From Rhodothalassium salexigens DSM 2132 (GTDB lineage Bacteria > Pseudomonadota > Alphaproteobacteria > Sphingomonadales > Rhodothalassiaceae), in the NCBI RefSeq assembly GCF_004341375.1, contig NZ_SLXO01000010.1:1-64000 (forward strand): a stretch of DNA of 64,000 nucleotides, written 5' to 3'. Under the pieces are notes generated by a model. It saw nothing but the letters and a program-made list of their open reading frames with translations, did no database searches and was not told the DNA's origin. The translations under genes and the position numbers were made by a program. Of this stretch, positions 32,565 through 42,160 are shown one piece after another. How positions within the stretch are numbered: the first letter of the stretch is position 1; each line of letters opens with the position of its first letter.

Positions 32565-34676
32565 ATGTTTGAACGATTTCGCCGCATCGGGATCGGAACT
32601 TGGATTGCCGGCACGCTGGGCTTGGTGATCGCTTTGTTCTTTTTGTCGAACCTGGCGGTTCAGGATCGCCTGGCAACGGTGCGCAAGGCGGATCGGTCGA
32701 TCCGCGCGGCCGAGGTCGTAGCTTTGGCGGCGGATCGGTACTTGTTGGCGCTAACCGATTTGGGCGCGCGGTTGAAGGAATATGCCTATGCGCCGACCGC
32801 TGAGCATCGCGCCGCCGTGGACGCCGCGTTTGCCGAGACCGACCGCCGGCTCACCCGGCTCGACACGCGCCTGGCGGCGGCCGATGCCGGCGACCTTGCC
32901 GCCGCCCTGGACCAGCGCTGGCAAGCCTATCGCGCCAAGCTGGAATCGGTGCTCCAGCGCGCCGAACTCGACGCCGAGGGTCTGGCGCTGGTGCTGTTCG
33001 GCGTTGGCCAGTTGATCGATTCGACGCCCGACCTGTCGGCCTTGTTGCGCCAGGTGGCGCCCGACACCGCGGCTGAGACGGCGGCCGCCCTCATGCCCTC
33101 GGCGCGCGACCTGCGCGACCGGGCGCTCGCTTATGCCGCCACCGGCAGCGACACCGCCTTGGCGGCGGTCGAGGAGGCGTTGGACGCCCATGCGGCGTTG
33201 CTGGATCGCGCCAAGGCGGCGTTGTTGGGTGCACGCATCGAGCGCGCGCAGTTCCGCACCTTCATTTTCGTGCGCGGCGATTTCGAGAAGGTGCAAAGCG
33301 GGGTACGCCAGAAGCAGGGCGAGGTCAGGGGGTTTCAAGCGGCGCTTGAGCAGTTGAACGCGGCTCAGGCGGCGGTGAGCGAGGCCGCCGAGCGCGCGCT
33401 GGCCGACCTCCAGGCGAGCCGTGAGGCGGCCCTCAACCGGCTGTCGGGGTCGGTCGATGCCGCCAACCGGGTGGCGCTGCGCTGGGCGATGGCTGCGCTG
33501 GCGCTGGCCATCGCCATGGTCGGCGTGTTGCATCTGCGCCTGGTCCGGCCGATCCGGCGGATCACCGCAGCCCTGTCGGCGCTCGCCCGCCAGGAGCGCG
33601 AGGTGAACATTCCGTATGAACATCGCGGCGACGAGATCGGCGCGCTGGCCCAGGCGGCGCGCGTGTTCAGTTCCCACGCCGCCGAGATGGAGCGGGTCAA
33701 TGCCCGGCGCCTGGAGGCCGAACGGGTCGCCGCCGATGAGCGGGAGCAACGCCGGCGCGAAGAGGAACACCGCAAGGCCGAGGCGGCGGCCGACCGTCAG
33801 CGCCAGGCACAGGCCGCCGAGCGCGCCCGCCACCAGGCCATGGTCGCGCTTGCCGACCGGTTCGAACGCGACATCATGGCGGTCGCCACCCGGGTCTTGG
33901 AAGCCGCCGAGCAGGTGCGCGGCTCGGCCGACACCATGAAGGCCAATGCCGGGCGCACCCGCGACCAAGCCGGCGCGTCGGCCGAGGCGACCGAGACCGC
34001 CGCCGACACGGTGCGCCAGATGGCGCTGACCGCCCAAGCGCTCGGGGCCGGCATGGCGCGGATCAGTGCGTGTCTGGCACAATCGCACACCGTGTCGGGC
34101 GCGGCGTCCGACAAGGCCGGTCGCAGCCAGCGCGCGGTCCGGCGGCTGCGCGACGCGGCGGCGGAAATCGGCAAGGGGCTCGACCTGATCACCGACATCG
34201 CCGACCAGACCAATCTCTTGGCGCTCAACGCGACCATCGAGGCGGCCCGGGCCGGCGACGCCGGGCGCGGCTTCGCCGTGGTGGCGACCGAGGTCAAGAC
34301 GCTGGCCGGACAGTCCGCCAAGGCGACCGAGCAGATCGCCGGGTTCATCGACGAAGTGCGGGCGGCCACGCGCCATGTGGCCGACGATATCGACGGCATC
34401 GTCGCGACCATCGCGACGCTGGGCAGCGCCACCGACGAGGCCGCCGAGGCCGCCGGCGAACAGGAACGCGCGGCCGGCAGCATCACCGAGCGGGTCGACG
34501 CGACCGTCGACGAGACCGACCGGGTACGCACCAGCATCGACGATATGCACCGGGCGGCCGAGGAGACCGGCCGGGTCGCCGACAGCGTCTTCGAGGCCAG
34601 CCGCGCCTTGACCGAAGACGCCGAGGCCCTGCGCGCTCGCGTCACCGCGCTGGCTGCCGAGATCCGCGCCGCATGA
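32565..34676 (+). CDS. Methyl-accepting chemotaxis protein
   Basis: A 703-aa protein from the ATG at 32565 ([14 protein letters not shown]), with GGAG upstream. A first membrane segment (about 10-30) is followed by a helical periplasmic ligand domain to about residue 300, a second membrane segment ([18 protein letters not shown], about 307-324) and a HAMP domain ([20 protein letters not shown]). A charged coiled coil ([20 protein letters not shown]) precedes the signalling hairpin, whose tip is [20 protein letters not shown]. It should signal to CheA/CheW; its ligand is unknown. No che genes lie nearby. Confidence 0.93.
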   Translation: MFERFRRIGIGTWIAGTLGLVIALFFLSNLAVQDRLATVRKADRSIRAAEVVALAADRYLLALTDLGARLKEYAYAPTAEHRAAVDAAFAETDRRLTRLDTRLAAADAGDLAAALDQRWQAYRAKLESVLQRAELDAEGLALVLFGVGQLIDSTPDLSALLRQVAPDTAAETAAALMPSARDLRDRALAYAATGSDTALAAVEEALDAHAALLDRAKAALLGARIERAQFRTFIFVRGDFEKVQSGVRQKQGEVRGFQAALEQLNAAQAAVSEAAERALADLQASREAALNRLSGSVDAANRVALRWAMAALALAIAMVGVLHLRLVRPIRRITAALSALARQEREVNIPYEHRGDEIGALAQAARVFSSHAAEMERVNARRLEAERVAADEREQRRREEEHRKAEAAADRQRQAQAAERARHQAMVALADRFERDIMAVATRVLEAAEQVRGSADTMKANAGRTRDQAGASAEATETAADTVRQMALTAQALGAGMARISACLAQSHTVSGAASDKAGRSQRAVRRLRDAAAEIGKGLDLITDIADQTNLLALNATIEAARAGDAGRGFAVVATEVKTLAGQSAKATEQIAGFIDEVRAATRHVADDIDGIVATIATLGSATDEAAEAAGEQERAAGSITERVDATVDETDRVRTSIDDMHRAAEETGRVADSVFEASRALTEDAEALRARVTALAAEIRAA

Positions 34677-34791
34677 GTGCAGGCGGCCGCGCGGCGGCAA
34701 GGGCGCCCCGGCCGGATGCCGCGCCTTGGCGGTCGGCGGCTCATCGGCGCCGTCCGCACAACGAATTGGCGTGAGGGAAAACAGAAACGAA

Positions 34792-34867
34792 TGGTGCCGG
34801 CAGCAGGACTCGAACCCGCGGCCCTCTGATTACAAATCAGATGCTCTACCAGCTGAGCTATACCGGC
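34792..34867 (-). tRNA. tRNA-Thr (TGT anticodon)
   Basis: A 76-nt cloverleaf on the minus strand: acceptor GCCGGTA pairs with TGCCGGC, D-arm AGCTCAGCTGGTAGAGC, anticodon loop TTTGTAA and T-arm GGTTCGAGTCC. CCA is encoded. Confidence 0.95.
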
Positions 34868-35049
34868 CTGCATCTCGGGAGACGCGATGCCGCATGAATA
34901 GCAAAGGCCGGCGTGCGATACCAGTGCCGGGTGAGGGCCGGACCGGCCGGCCCGGCCCGGCGCGCGCCTATGCCCTTGCGCTGGAGCGTTCACCCTGCCA
35001 CATCACACAGAACCCGTTTCCTGAAAACGCAACCGAAATCGAGGACCGC

Positions 35050-35667
35050 ATGACCCACTCGGTGATCCAGAACCGGCCTTCGCTGGACGATGAAGACGAG
35101 GAAAAGCCCGACAATCGGGAAACCCCAAATTTCATCGAGAAGCATCTGTTCAAGCGCCGCCACGTGCTGATCACCGGCGGCGTCGACGACAAGCTGGCCC
35201 GGGTCACCTGCGAGCGGCTGCTCGCCCTGGCCGCCGAAAGCAGCGACCCGATCAATGTTTTCGTGTCGTCGCCCGGCGGCCACGTGGAATCGGGCGACAT
35301 GATCCACGACATGATCCGCTTCATCGATTGCCCGGTGCGCACCATCGGCACCGGCTGGGTCGCTTCGGCCGGCGCGCTGATCTTCGCCGCGCCGCCGCGC
35401 GAGAACCGGCTGTGCCTGCCCAACACCCGCTTCCTGCTGCACCAGCCCTCGGGCGGCATGGGCGGCTCGGCCACCGACGTGGCGATCCAGGCCGAACAGA
35501 TCATCAAGATGCGCCACCGGCTGAACCTGATCTTCGCCGAGGCGACCGGCCAGCCGCTGGAGCGAATCGAGAAGGACACCGACCGCGACCATTGGCTGAC
35601 GCCCGAGGAAGCGCTCGACTATGGCCTGCTCGGCCGCGTGGTGCAGACCACCCGCGACATCGGCTGA
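35050..35667 (+). CDS. ClpP-family serine protease
   Basis: A 205-aa protein from the ATG at 35050 (MTHSVIQNRPSLDDEDEE). The ClpP fold is clear: RRHVLITGGVDDKLA, INVFVSSPGGHVESGDMIHD, catalytic Ser in GWVASAGALIF, catalytic His in FLLHQPSGGMGG, and the Asp region EKDTDRDHWLTPEEALDYGL. It would form the peptidase chamber for Clp ATPases. The sequence differs from standard ClpP1 (GQAASMGA), and no tig or clpX is adjacent, so it is probably an additional ClpP paralogue. It is followed by a strong terminator. Confidence 0.85.
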   Translation: MTHSVIQNRPSLDDEDEEKPDNRETPNFIEKHLFKRRHVLITGGVDDKLARVTCERLLALAAESSDPINVFVSSPGGHVESGDMIHDMIRFIDCPVRTIGTGWVASAGALIFAAPPRENRLCLPNTRFLLHQPSGGMGGSATDVAIQAEQIIKMRHRLNLIFAEATGQPLERIEKDTDRDHWLTPEEALDYGLLGRVVQTTRDIG

Positions 35668-35714
35668 TCGATCCGAAGTAAGCGGCGCCGCAGCGCGCCC
35701 CGACCGTTCGCCCA

Positions 35715-35745
35715 CGCCCCGGCTCACCGCCGGGGCGTTTTTTTT
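35715..35745 (+). terminator. Rho-independent terminator after the clpP-like gene
   Basis: CGCCCCGGC (35715-35723) pairs with GCCGGGGCG (35729-35737) around TCACC and is followed by eight T. Confidence 0.95.
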
Positions 35746-35816
35746 GGTCGCGGGCCGGCCCGTCATCGGGGCGATTTGCGGCGTGCCGGATGGGGTGGAC
35801 AGGCGGACAGGGGGGC

Positions 35817-35856
35817 TTGACGTTGCTGCCCCGGTGTTATACATATCTACTACACC
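35817..35856 (+). promoter_or_regulatory. Promoter with dyad operator for the GntR/ABC operon
   Basis: TTGACG (35817-35822) and TACATA (35840-35845) are spaced 17 bp apart. The -10 is flanked by GGTGT (35833-35837) and ACACC (35852-35856), an inverted repeat of the GTGT...ACAC kind bound by YtrA-type GntR repressors. Autorepression by the GntR gene downstream is likely. Confidence 0.6.
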
Positions 35857-35997
35857 AACCAAGCAAAGCGCCGCGCCACCATGTATGGCCCGGTCACGAC
35901 AGCACCGCCCGATACCGGCCGACCGGGTCGGTATCGGGCCCCGATCAAAGCGGACACCGCGCCCGAGCGGCCGGTGCCCGAGAAGGAGAGACCTCCC

Positions 35998-36171
35998 ATG
36001 ATCCCCGCTTCCCCTCTGCTGGTTCCCCGCGACGCGCCCGGCGCTCGCTCCTTATCGCGCCGGCTTGGCGGTGGGCCGCGTTCGCGCCCGCAGCCCCGCC
36101 CTCTGTTGGCGGAGGCAGCGACCGGCGGGCCGCGCGTTGTGCGTGCGCCTGGCCGGGCGCTGGCCGCCTGA
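35998..36171 (+). CDS. Possible small protein ahead of the GntR regulator
   Basis: A 57-aa frame (MIPASPLLVPRDAPGARSLS, rich in Arg, Pro and Ala) with a strong AAGGAGA ribosome site. Its stop overlaps an ATG in the GntR frame (TGATG, 36169-36173). No family is recognised. It may be a leader peptide that couples translation to the regulator. In such GC-rich DNA a chance frame is also possible. Confidence 0.4.
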   Translation: MIPASPLLVPRDAPGARSLSRRLGGGPRSRPQPRPLLAEAATGGPRVVRAPGRALAA

Positions 36172-36188
36172 TGGGGGAGGGTGCGCCC

Positions 36189-36566
36189 ATGATGCTGTCG
36201 CCCGAATGGACCGACGACCAGCCGATCTATCGTCAATTGCGCGACAAGGTGGTGGCGTCGATCCTCGACGGCTCGCTCAAGGAGGGCGAACCCTTGCCGA
36301 GCGTGCGCTCGGTGGCGGTGGACTTGCAAATCAACCCGATCACGGCCTCGAAAGCCTATCAGGAGCTGGTGATGGACCAATTGGTGGAGAAGCGCCGCGG
36401 CCTCGGCATGTTCGTTATCGACGGCGCGCGCGCAAAACTGCTGGAGGGCGAAAAGCGCCACTTTCTGGAACAGGAATGGCCGCGCATCCTGCAACGCATC
36501 GAACAACTGGGCCTGACCGCGGAGGATCTCTTGGCCCGCGCGCCCAAGCCGGGAGACGCTCAATGA
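36189..36566 (+). CDS. GntR-family (YtrA-type) transcriptional regulator
   Basis: A 125-aa protein from the ATG at 36189 (SD AGGG); an ATG at 36171, coupled to the small frame upstream, would add MGEGAP. The winged helix reads QPIYRQLRDKVVASILDGSL, then LPSVRSVAVDLQINPITASK, followed by KRRGLGMFVIDGA. The short C-terminal helical region lacks a ligand domain, as in the YtrA subfamily that controls ABC transporters. Its stop overlaps the ATPase gene (ATGA), and the dyad at 35833-35856 is the likely target. Confidence 0.9.
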   Translation: MMLSPEWTDDQPIYRQLRDKVVASILDGSLKEGEPLPSVRSVAVDLQINPITASKAYQELVMDQLVEKRRGLGMFVIDGARAKLLEGEKRHFLEQEWPRILQRIEQLGLTAEDLLARAPKPGDAQ

Positions 36567-37498
36567 CCCGTCAAGCCACCGCCAGTTCCGAGCCTGTGGC
36601 GCCCGCCGAGGCGGCGGCCGCCGACGCCACCCGGCCGATCGTCCGGGCGCGCGGGCTCGCCAAGCAGTATGGCGACTTCACCGCCCTCGACCATGTGGAT
36701 TTCGACGTGGCGCCGGGCCGCATCCTCGGCGTCATCGGCGCCAACGGGGCCGGCAAGACGACCCTGCTCAACGCCATTCTGGGGCTGATCCCGCACGAGG
36801 GTGAGTTGACCGTGTTCGGCCGCGACCCGGCGCGCGAGCGCGCCGCGCTGATGCGCGACGTGTGCTTCATCGCCGACGTGGCGACGCTGCCCAAATGGAT
36901 GACCGCCGCCCAGGTGTTCGACTATGTGGAAGGCGTGCACCCCGGTTTCGACCGCACCGTGGCGCTCGACTTCCTGTCGCGCACGTCGGTGCCCTTGTCG
37001 AAGAAGATCAAGAAGCTGTCCAAGGGCATGACGACCCAGTTGCACCTGTCGATCGTGATGGCCATCGACGCGCGGCTGTTGGTGCTCGACGAACCGACGC
37101 TCGGGCTCGACATCCTGTTTCGCAAGCAATTCTACCGCAGCCTGCTGGAAGAGTATTTCGACGACAGCCGGACGATCATCGTCACCACCCACCAGGTGGA
37201 GGAGATCGAGCACATCCTCACCGACGTGATGTTCATCCGCGACGGTCGCATCGTGCTCGAAGCCGAGACCGAGGCGCTGGAGACGCGGTTCGCCCAGGTC
37301 AGCGTCGACGCCTGTCACGCCGACGCGCTGCGCGACCTCGGCCCGCTCTATGAAAGCGGTAGCCTGGGTCGCAAGACCTTCGTCTTCGACGGCGCCGACC
37401 GCGCCGCGTTGCAACGCTTCGCCCCCCCTCAGCGCATGAGCCTGGCCGACATCTTCGTCGCCACCATGCAGGACGCGCCCAAAGGAGACAGCCAATGA
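36563..37498 (+). CDS. ABC transporter ATP-binding protein
   Basis: A 311-aa protein with Walker A IGANGAGKTT (about 63-72), an unusual signature LSKGMTTQLHLS, Walker B LLVLDEPTLGLD and H-loop VTTHQVEEIEH. A C-terminal extension follows (residues from about 235). Arrangement and sequence match YtrB-like ATPases of GntR-regulated export systems. ATGA overlaps exist on both sides (36563-36566 with gntR, 37495-37498 with the permease). Confidence 0.92.
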   Translation: MTRQATASSEPVAPAEAAAADATRPIVRARGLAKQYGDFTALDHVDFDVAPGRILGVIGANGAGKTTLLNAILGLIPHEGELTVFGRDPARERAALMRDVCFIADVATLPKWMTAAQVFDYVEGVHPGFDRTVALDFLSRTSVPLSKKIKKLSKGMTTQLHLSIVMAIDARLLVLDEPTLGLDILFRKQFYRSLLEEYFDDSRTIIVTTHQVEEIEHILTDVMFIRDGRIVLEAETEALETRFAQVSVDACHADALRDLGPLYESGSLGRKTFVFDGADRAALQRFAPPQRMSLADIFVATMQDAPKGDSQ

Positions 37499-38424
37499 GC
37501 CGGTTGACGAAATACGCCGCGTTGGCCCGGCGCGAAGTGCAGGAAACCTGGACCGGCAGCGTGATCACCCCGGCGCTGATCATGGCCGTGGTGGTGCTGG
37601 TCACCGTGCTGGCGCTGAGCGCGGTGCCCCAGGGCGGCATCAGCATCGGCGACGAGGGCCCCGACATCAACAGCTTCGCCGAATTGCTGGACCGCGTCGG
37701 CCAGGAAGCCGAGGGCGACGAGGACAAGTTGATGTCCACCTTCCTGTTGGGGGTGTCGTTGCCGTTGGCGTTGGCGACCTATTTTATCGTCTTCTTCACC
37801 CTGTTGGGCAGCTTGTACGAAGACCGTCGCGACCGCAGCTTCCTGTTCTGGAAGTCGATGCCGGTGTCGGACACCGAGGAGGTATTGGCGCGGTTCCTGG
37901 GCGGCGCGCTGCTGCCGTTCGTCACCGTCAATCTGGTGACCCTCGCCGGTCTGCTGGTGCTGTTGGTTTGCGCCACGGTGGTCGGGCTGGCTCAGGGCGC
38001 CAATGTGGGGCTGTTGTGGCAAATCGGCCCCTATCTGCAGCTCTGGCTGCTCAGCTTCCCGCTGTTCGTGCTGATGATGCTGTGGATGCTGCCGCTGACC
38101 GGCTGGGTGTTGTTCGCCAGTTCGGTCGCCCCGCGCGCGCCGTTCGCCTTCGCGGTGTTGCCGCCGGTGCTCGCCATGGCCATCGAAGGCGTGGTGTTCA
38201 ACAGCGGCCGGGTGGCCGAATGGCTCGGCCGCCGGATCGTGCCGATGGCCGGGGATGACGGCATCGACGATGTGGACGGCTTCGGCGAGTTCTACGACTC
38301 GCTCAGCGCGATGATGCTGGGCGATTGGCTCGATCTGCCGACCATGCCCGAGTTCTACGTGTCGATCCTGGTTGGCGCGGCGTTCATCGCCCTGGCGATC
38401 TGGCGCCGCCGTTACACCAGTTGA
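37495..38424 (+). CDS. ABC-2 type transporter permease
   Basis: A 309-aa integral membrane protein with about six hydrophobic segments: ITPALIMAVVVLVTVLALS (near 20-45), FLLGVSLPLALATYFIVFF, FVTVNLVTLAGLLVLLVCAT, LLSFPLFVLMMLWMLPL, FAFAVLPPVLAMAIEG and FYVSILVGAAFIALAIW at the end. An acidic extracytoplasmic loop (about 47-78) separates the first two. It partners the ATPase encoded just upstream. The substrate is unknown; related systems respond to envelope stress or antibiotics. Confidence 0.88.
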   Translation: MSRLTKYAALARREVQETWTGSVITPALIMAVVVLVTVLALSAVPQGGISIGDEGPDINSFAELLDRVGQEAEGDEDKLMSTFLLGVSLPLALATYFIVFFTLLGSLYEDRRDRSFLFWKSMPVSDTEEVLARFLGGALLPFVTVNLVTLAGLLVLLVCATVVGLAQGANVGLLWQIGPYLQLWLLSFPLFVLMMLWMLPLTGWVLFASSVAPRAPFAFAVLPPVLAMAIEGVVFNSGRVAEWLGRRIVPMAGDDGIDDVDGFGEFYDSLSAMMLGDWLDLPTMPEFYVSILVGAAFIALAIWRRRYTS

Positions 38425-38430
38425 CCATGC

Positions 38431-38463
38431 CGCCGGGGGTGCCTGCCGCCCCCGGCGTTTTTT
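38431..38463 (+). terminator. Rho-independent terminator after the ABC operon
   Basis: CGCCGGGGG (38431-38439) pairs with CCCCCGGCG (38449-38457), followed by six T. Confidence 0.92.
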
Positions 38464-38491
38464 CGCTCAGACCCGCACAGCGAGGCCGTCG

Positions 38492-38593
38492 ATGACCAAG
38501 CTTCCCGCTCCGCCCCTGACCGCGCCCGACGACGTGCCCGTGGCGCTCATCCGCCATCTTCAGCGCCAGCGCCGACGCGCGCCGCAACGCTGA
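38492..38593 (+). CDS. Possible small protein (33 aa)
   Basis: The frame MTKLPAPPLTAPDDVPVALI continues to a basic end (RQRRRAPQR). GAGG lies 7 nt upstream of the ATG, and the frame stands alone after a terminator. No family is recognised and chance is quite possible. Confidence 0.25.
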   Translation: MTKLPAPPLTAPDDVPVALIRHLQRQRRRAPQR

Positions 38594-38678
38594 ACCGGCC
38601 CTGTACCGGGCGCTCGAAACCCGAGCCGCCCGCCCCAGGCCCCGAAAGACCCGTCCCGCCTTTGTTGCCGGCCGGGTC

Positions 38679-39551
38679 TTAGGCTCGGCGCGCGCGCGTG
38701 ACCGCGTAGAGGCTCACCGCGGCGGCGTTGGAGACGTTGAGGCTTTCCACCGCCGGGTCGATGGGGATGCGCGCCAGGGCATCGCAATGCTTGGCCACAT
38801 TGGGGCGCAGGCCGCGCCCCTCGGCGCCGAGCACCAGTGCGACCGGGCCGGTCTGTGCGGCGGCGCCCTCCAGATCGACCGGCGCCGAGCCGTCGAGGCC
38901 GACGCGCCAGAAGCCCGCCTCGGCCAGCGCGTCGAGCGCGCGCGCCAGATTGGTCGCCCGCACCCAGGGCAGTTGTTCGAGCGCGCCCGACGCCGCCTTG
39001 GCCAGCGTCGCCGTCTCGGCCGGGCTGTGGCGGTCCTGGGTGACCAGCGCCACCGCCCCGAATGCCAGCGCCGAGCGGAACACCGCGCCCACATTGTGCG
39101 GGTCGGTGACCTGGTCGAGCACCATCACCGGGCCGCGGTGCGCCTGCGGCACGCCTTCGGCGGCACTCAGCGCGACGTCGAGGTCGGCGGGCGGCAACGG
39201 CTCGCAAGCCAGTGCCAGCCCCTGGTGCGGCACGTCGCTGTCGCCGGCGCCGGCGCGGGCCAGGGTGCGGGTCAGCGCCTCGGGGCTGACCGTTTCCACC
39301 GTCAGCGTGCCGGCGATGCCCGCCGGCAGGTCGTAGCGTTCGGCGCCGCGCTCGGTCAGGAGCAACCGGCGTTTGACCCGCTGGCCATTGGCCAGCGCGG
39401 GCAGCACCGCGTGGGCGCCGTAAAGCCACAGTGTATCCGGTGCGCTGGGTCGTGACCCGCCGGACTTGACCGGGCGGCGCGCAGCGCGAGGGCGCGGCTG
39501 AGGTTTGCCGGGCCGCTTGGGTCGGATGGGAGATGCGGGAGGTCGTGCCAT
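38679..39551 (-). CDS. rlmB: 23S rRNA (guanosine-2'-O-)-methyltransferase, TrmH/SpoU family
   Basis: A 290-aa protein from the ATG at 39551 (MARPPASPIRPKRPGK). A basic, proline-rich N-terminal tail is followed by the substrate-binding domain (LWLYGAHAVLPALAN). The SPOUT knot carries its three motifs: VMVLDQVTDPHNVGAVFRSA, GPVALVLGAEGRGLRP and RIPIDPAVESLNVSNAAAVS. These match RlmB, which methylates G2251 in the 23S peptidyl-transferase loop; another TrmH-like target is possible. Confidence 0.88.
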   Translation of the reverse strand: MARPPASPIRPKRPGKPQPRPRAARRPVKSGGSRPSAPDTLWLYGAHAVLPALANGQRVKRRLLLTERGAERYDLPAGIAGTLTVETVSPEALTRTLARAGAGDSDVPHQGLALACEPLPPADLDVALSAAEGVPQAHRGPVMVLDQVTDPHNVGAVFRSALAFGAVALVTQDRHSPAETATLAKAASGALEQLPWVRATNLARALDALAEAGFWRVGLDGSAPVDLEGAAAQTGPVALVLGAEGRGLRPNVAKHCDALARIPIDPAVESLNVSNAAAVSLYAVTRARRA

Positions 39552-39620
39552 GATCGGCAAGCCTGTGCCCGTTTCCGCGCCCGAAGACAAGAGCGTGTTG
39601 CCGGTTTGGGTCTCAGGTGA

Positions 39621-39645
39621 AAATGACTTGCAATAACAATAACGC
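39621..39645. promoter_or_regulatory. Possible iron-regulator (Fur-like) site upstream of the TonB receptor gene
   Basis: The AT-rich stretch AAATGACTTGCAATAACAAT stands out in GC-rich surroundings, 63 bp before the TonB-receptor ATG. It has a loose resemblance to alphaproteobacterial Fur boxes. Location suggests iron control; the match is weak. Confidence 0.3.
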
Positions 39646-39707
39646 CAACGTACCCCTTGGTCGGTCGGATTGATTGAAGGTTCAAGCTAAGCAGGGGTCA
39701 GGCGGCG

Positions 39708-41864
39708 ATGTGGGGTCGGGAGAGAGGGACGGTTCGGGGGCTGTTCGGCCTGATGGTCGCCGTGGGTGGCGGGCTGGGGCCGGTGGCGGCGGCGGATGAC
39801 GTCGAGGCGGGGGCGGACGCCGCAGCGGCTTCGGCGGACCGCCAGCCGATCGAGACCCTGGTGGTCTATGGCGAGCGGGTCGAGCGGCCGCTTCTGGAGG
39901 TCCTGTCCGGGGTCACGGTGTTCGACGAGGCGACGCTGGCGCGCGAGACCGGCCGTCATGTAAACCAGTTGCTGAATTTGGCGCCCAATGTGCTGATTGA
40001 AAGCATCAGCGAGACGCCGGTGGTGCGTGGTGTCCAGGGCGGCGGGGCCGGCGGCATCGCCACCGGGGCGACCAATGGCTCGCTGCCGCGCCTGACCACG
40101 GTGATCGACGGCGTGCCGCAGATCGCCGCGCTGCCGAATTCGTCCTTCTCCGATCTCTACGATGTGAAACGGATCGAGGTGCTGCGCGGCCCGCAGACCA
40201 CGCTGTTCGGCCGTAATGCGCTTGGCGGCGCGGTGGTGGTGGAGACCAACGACCCGACCTTCGAGCCCGAGGCGGAATTGCACTCGACCCTTGCCTTCGA
40301 CGGCACCAGCCGGGTGGACGTGTTGGGCGCCGGCGTGGTCTCGGGGCCGCTATGGGCCGACAATCTGGCCGGTCGGGTGATGGTCCAGTACCGCGACGGC
40401 GAAGACCCGCGCGACGTGATCGGCGCGCCCGCGGGCGCCGAGACGGGCTTTCTGACCGAGTTCGACGCGCTGCGCGTGCGGGCCAAGCTGCTGGGCCGGG
40501 CCAATACCTGGCTCGGCCGTCTGCGGGTCGAGGGTTTGGTGGACTATGAGACCGGGACCACACCCCAGACCCGCAACGATGTGGCGGGGCCGGCGGCGGG
40601 CGGCGCACCGTTCGACGATCGGGTGATCCGCTTCGACGGTCCCAATCGGACCTTCGACGTGGCCGCGATCACCGGCGCGGTGGAGGCCGAACTGGTGGTT
40701 AGCGACGCCTTTGCCATCGAGTCGCTGACCTCGGTCACCCGCACCACCTTCGAAACGGTGCCCGAACAGGTGTTTCCGAGCGCCTTCGACAGCGCCGAAC
40801 GGTTCCTTGCCCAGGACCTGATCGCCCGCTTCGGCCGGGCCGCCGACCGGTTGACCGGCCTGGTGGGGTTGGCGTTCGAAGGCCGGGATCAGGAGATCGC
40901 GGTGGTCGGCGTGCCGATCAACTCCGACGCCGCGGTCGAGTCGCGGCAATGGTCGGCGTTCACCGATCTGCGTCTGCGCTTGCGCGGTGGGCTGGATCTG
41001 GTCGGTGGCGGTCGGCTGCTGTCGATTGCTCAAGACCGGGTCCAAACGATCCGCACCCTGCTGCCGACACCCGGCGGGCCGGTGGCGATCCCCGGCGATA
41101 CGGCGTTCGACGAGACCGAGACGGTGTTTTTGCCCAGCGTCGGCCTGATCTGGACCTTCGCCGACGCCCACTCCTTGCGAGCCAGTTATCGCGCCGGCTT
41201 CAACGCTGCGGGCGCATCGGTCAACGCCTTCACCGGCGTGCCCTTTCGCTTCGACAGCGAGCGGTTGCGCGCCGTCGAGGCGGGCTATCGCGGCCAGGTC
41301 TGGGGCGAGCGGCTGACGCTGTCGGCGACCGCCTTTCACTACAGTTACGACGACCAGCAGTTTTTTCTGCAGACGGTACCCGGCGACCTGACCTCCACCA
41401 TCACCACCAACGTGCCGGACAGTTCGTCCTACGGGCTGGAACTCGACGCCAGCGTCAAGCCGGTCGACAGCGTGACGCTGAGCCTCGGCTTGGGGCTTCT
41501 GGAGACCAAGATCGGCCGTGGCCCGGCCTCCAACCCGGCCTTCGACGGCAATGATTTCGGTCGTGATCCGGGCGCCAATGTGACCGCCAGCCTGCTCTGG
41601 GCGCCCACGCAGTGGCTCGATCTCGACGGTCAGCTTCGCTATGTGAGCGGCTACTTCCCCGATTTTCAGAACATACCCGGCAGCCAGGTGGGCGATTATG
41701 TGCTCGGCGATCTGGGGGCTACGGTGCGGTGGCGGCGCTTCGAACTGCGCGGCTTCGTGCGCAATGTGGCCAACGAGACGGCGTTTCTGCGTCGGGTCGG
41801 CGGGTTTGCGGCGTTGGCGCAGCCGCGCACCATCGGGCTGTCGATCACCGCGCAGGTGTTCTAG
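39708..41864 (+). CDS. TonB-dependent outer-membrane receptor (siderophore type)
   Basis: A 718-aa protein. A signal peptide (GLFGLMVAVGGGLGPVAAAD, cleavage near residue 29) is followed by a TonB-box-like ETLVVYGER, the plug domain (LNLAPNVLIESISETPVVRG, LTTVIDGVPQ, YDVKRIEVLRGPQTTLFGRN and GGAVVVETNDP) and a beta-barrel to the C-terminal F in GLSITAQVF. It should import a ferric siderophore or similar ligand using TonB energy. It heads a four-gene operon with PepSY-type membrane proteins, which supports an iron role. Confidence 0.93.
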   Translation: MWGRERGTVRGLFGLMVAVGGGLGPVAAADDVEAGADAAAASADRQPIETLVVYGERVERPLLEVLSGVTVFDEATLARETGRHVNQLLNLAPNVLIESISETPVVRGVQGGGAGGIATGATNGSLPRLTTVIDGVPQIAALPNSSFSDLYDVKRIEVLRGPQTTLFGRNALGGAVVVETNDPTFEPEAELHSTLAFDGTSRVDVLGAGVVSGPLWADNLAGRVMVQYRDGEDPRDVIGAPAGAETGFLTEFDALRVRAKLLGRANTWLGRLRVEGLVDYETGTTPQTRNDVAGPAAGGAPFDDRVIRFDGPNRTFDVAAITGAVEAELVVSDAFAIESLTSVTRTTFETVPEQVFPSAFDSAERFLAQDLIARFGRAADRLTGLVGLAFEGRDQEIAVVGVPINSDAAVESRQWSAFTDLRLRLRGGLDLVGGGRLLSIAQDRVQTIRTLLPTPGGPVAIPGDTAFDETETVFLPSVGLIWTFADAHSLRASYRAGFNAAGASVNAFTGVPFRFDSERLRAVEAGYRGQVWGERLTLSATAFHYSYDDQQFFLQTVPGDLTSTITTNVPDSSSYGLELDASVKPVDSVTLSLGLGLLETKIGRGPASNPAFDGNDFGRDPGANVTASLLWAPTQWLDLDGQLRYVSGYFPDFQNIPGSQVGDYVLGDLGATVRWRRFELRGFVRNVANETAFLRRVGGFAALAQPRTIGLSITAQVF

Positions 41865-41866
41865 CC

Positions 41867-42160
41867 ATGGCGACCGCAGACCAGGGGCCGACGCGCCCGC
41901 TGTTTCCGCGCCGTCGGCTGCGGTTGGCGCTGGCGGTGCCCGGTGCCTTGGTGGCTGCCCTGGCGGTGACCGCCGGGTTGTCGCTTTACGCCCCGGTGGG
42001 CCAGGTGGACCGCATTCTTCTGCCGGTGATCTTGTTCCCGTTTTTGTTTGTCGGTCTGTTTTTCTTTGCGCTGATGGCCCCCCGGGTGCGCTGGGTCGGG
42101 CTGGTGTTCGCCCTGCTGATCCTGGGCCATGGTGCGCTGATCGCAAGGGGGCTTGGATAA
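41867..42160 (+). CDS. Small membrane protein of the TonB-receptor operon
   Basis: A 97-aa protein starting 2 bp after the receptor stop. It has three hydrophobic segments: LRLALAVPGALVAALAVTAG, ILLPVILFPFLFVGLFFFAL and VGLVFALLILGHGALIA. Its TAA overlaps the next ATG (TAATG). No named family is recognised. It is probably an inner-membrane accessory of the PepSY-type protein downstream. Confidence 0.8.
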   Translation: MATADQGPTRPLFPRRRLRLALAVPGALVAALAVTAGLSLYAPVGQVDRILLPVILFPFLFVGLFFFALMAPRVRWVGLVFALLILGHGALIARGLG

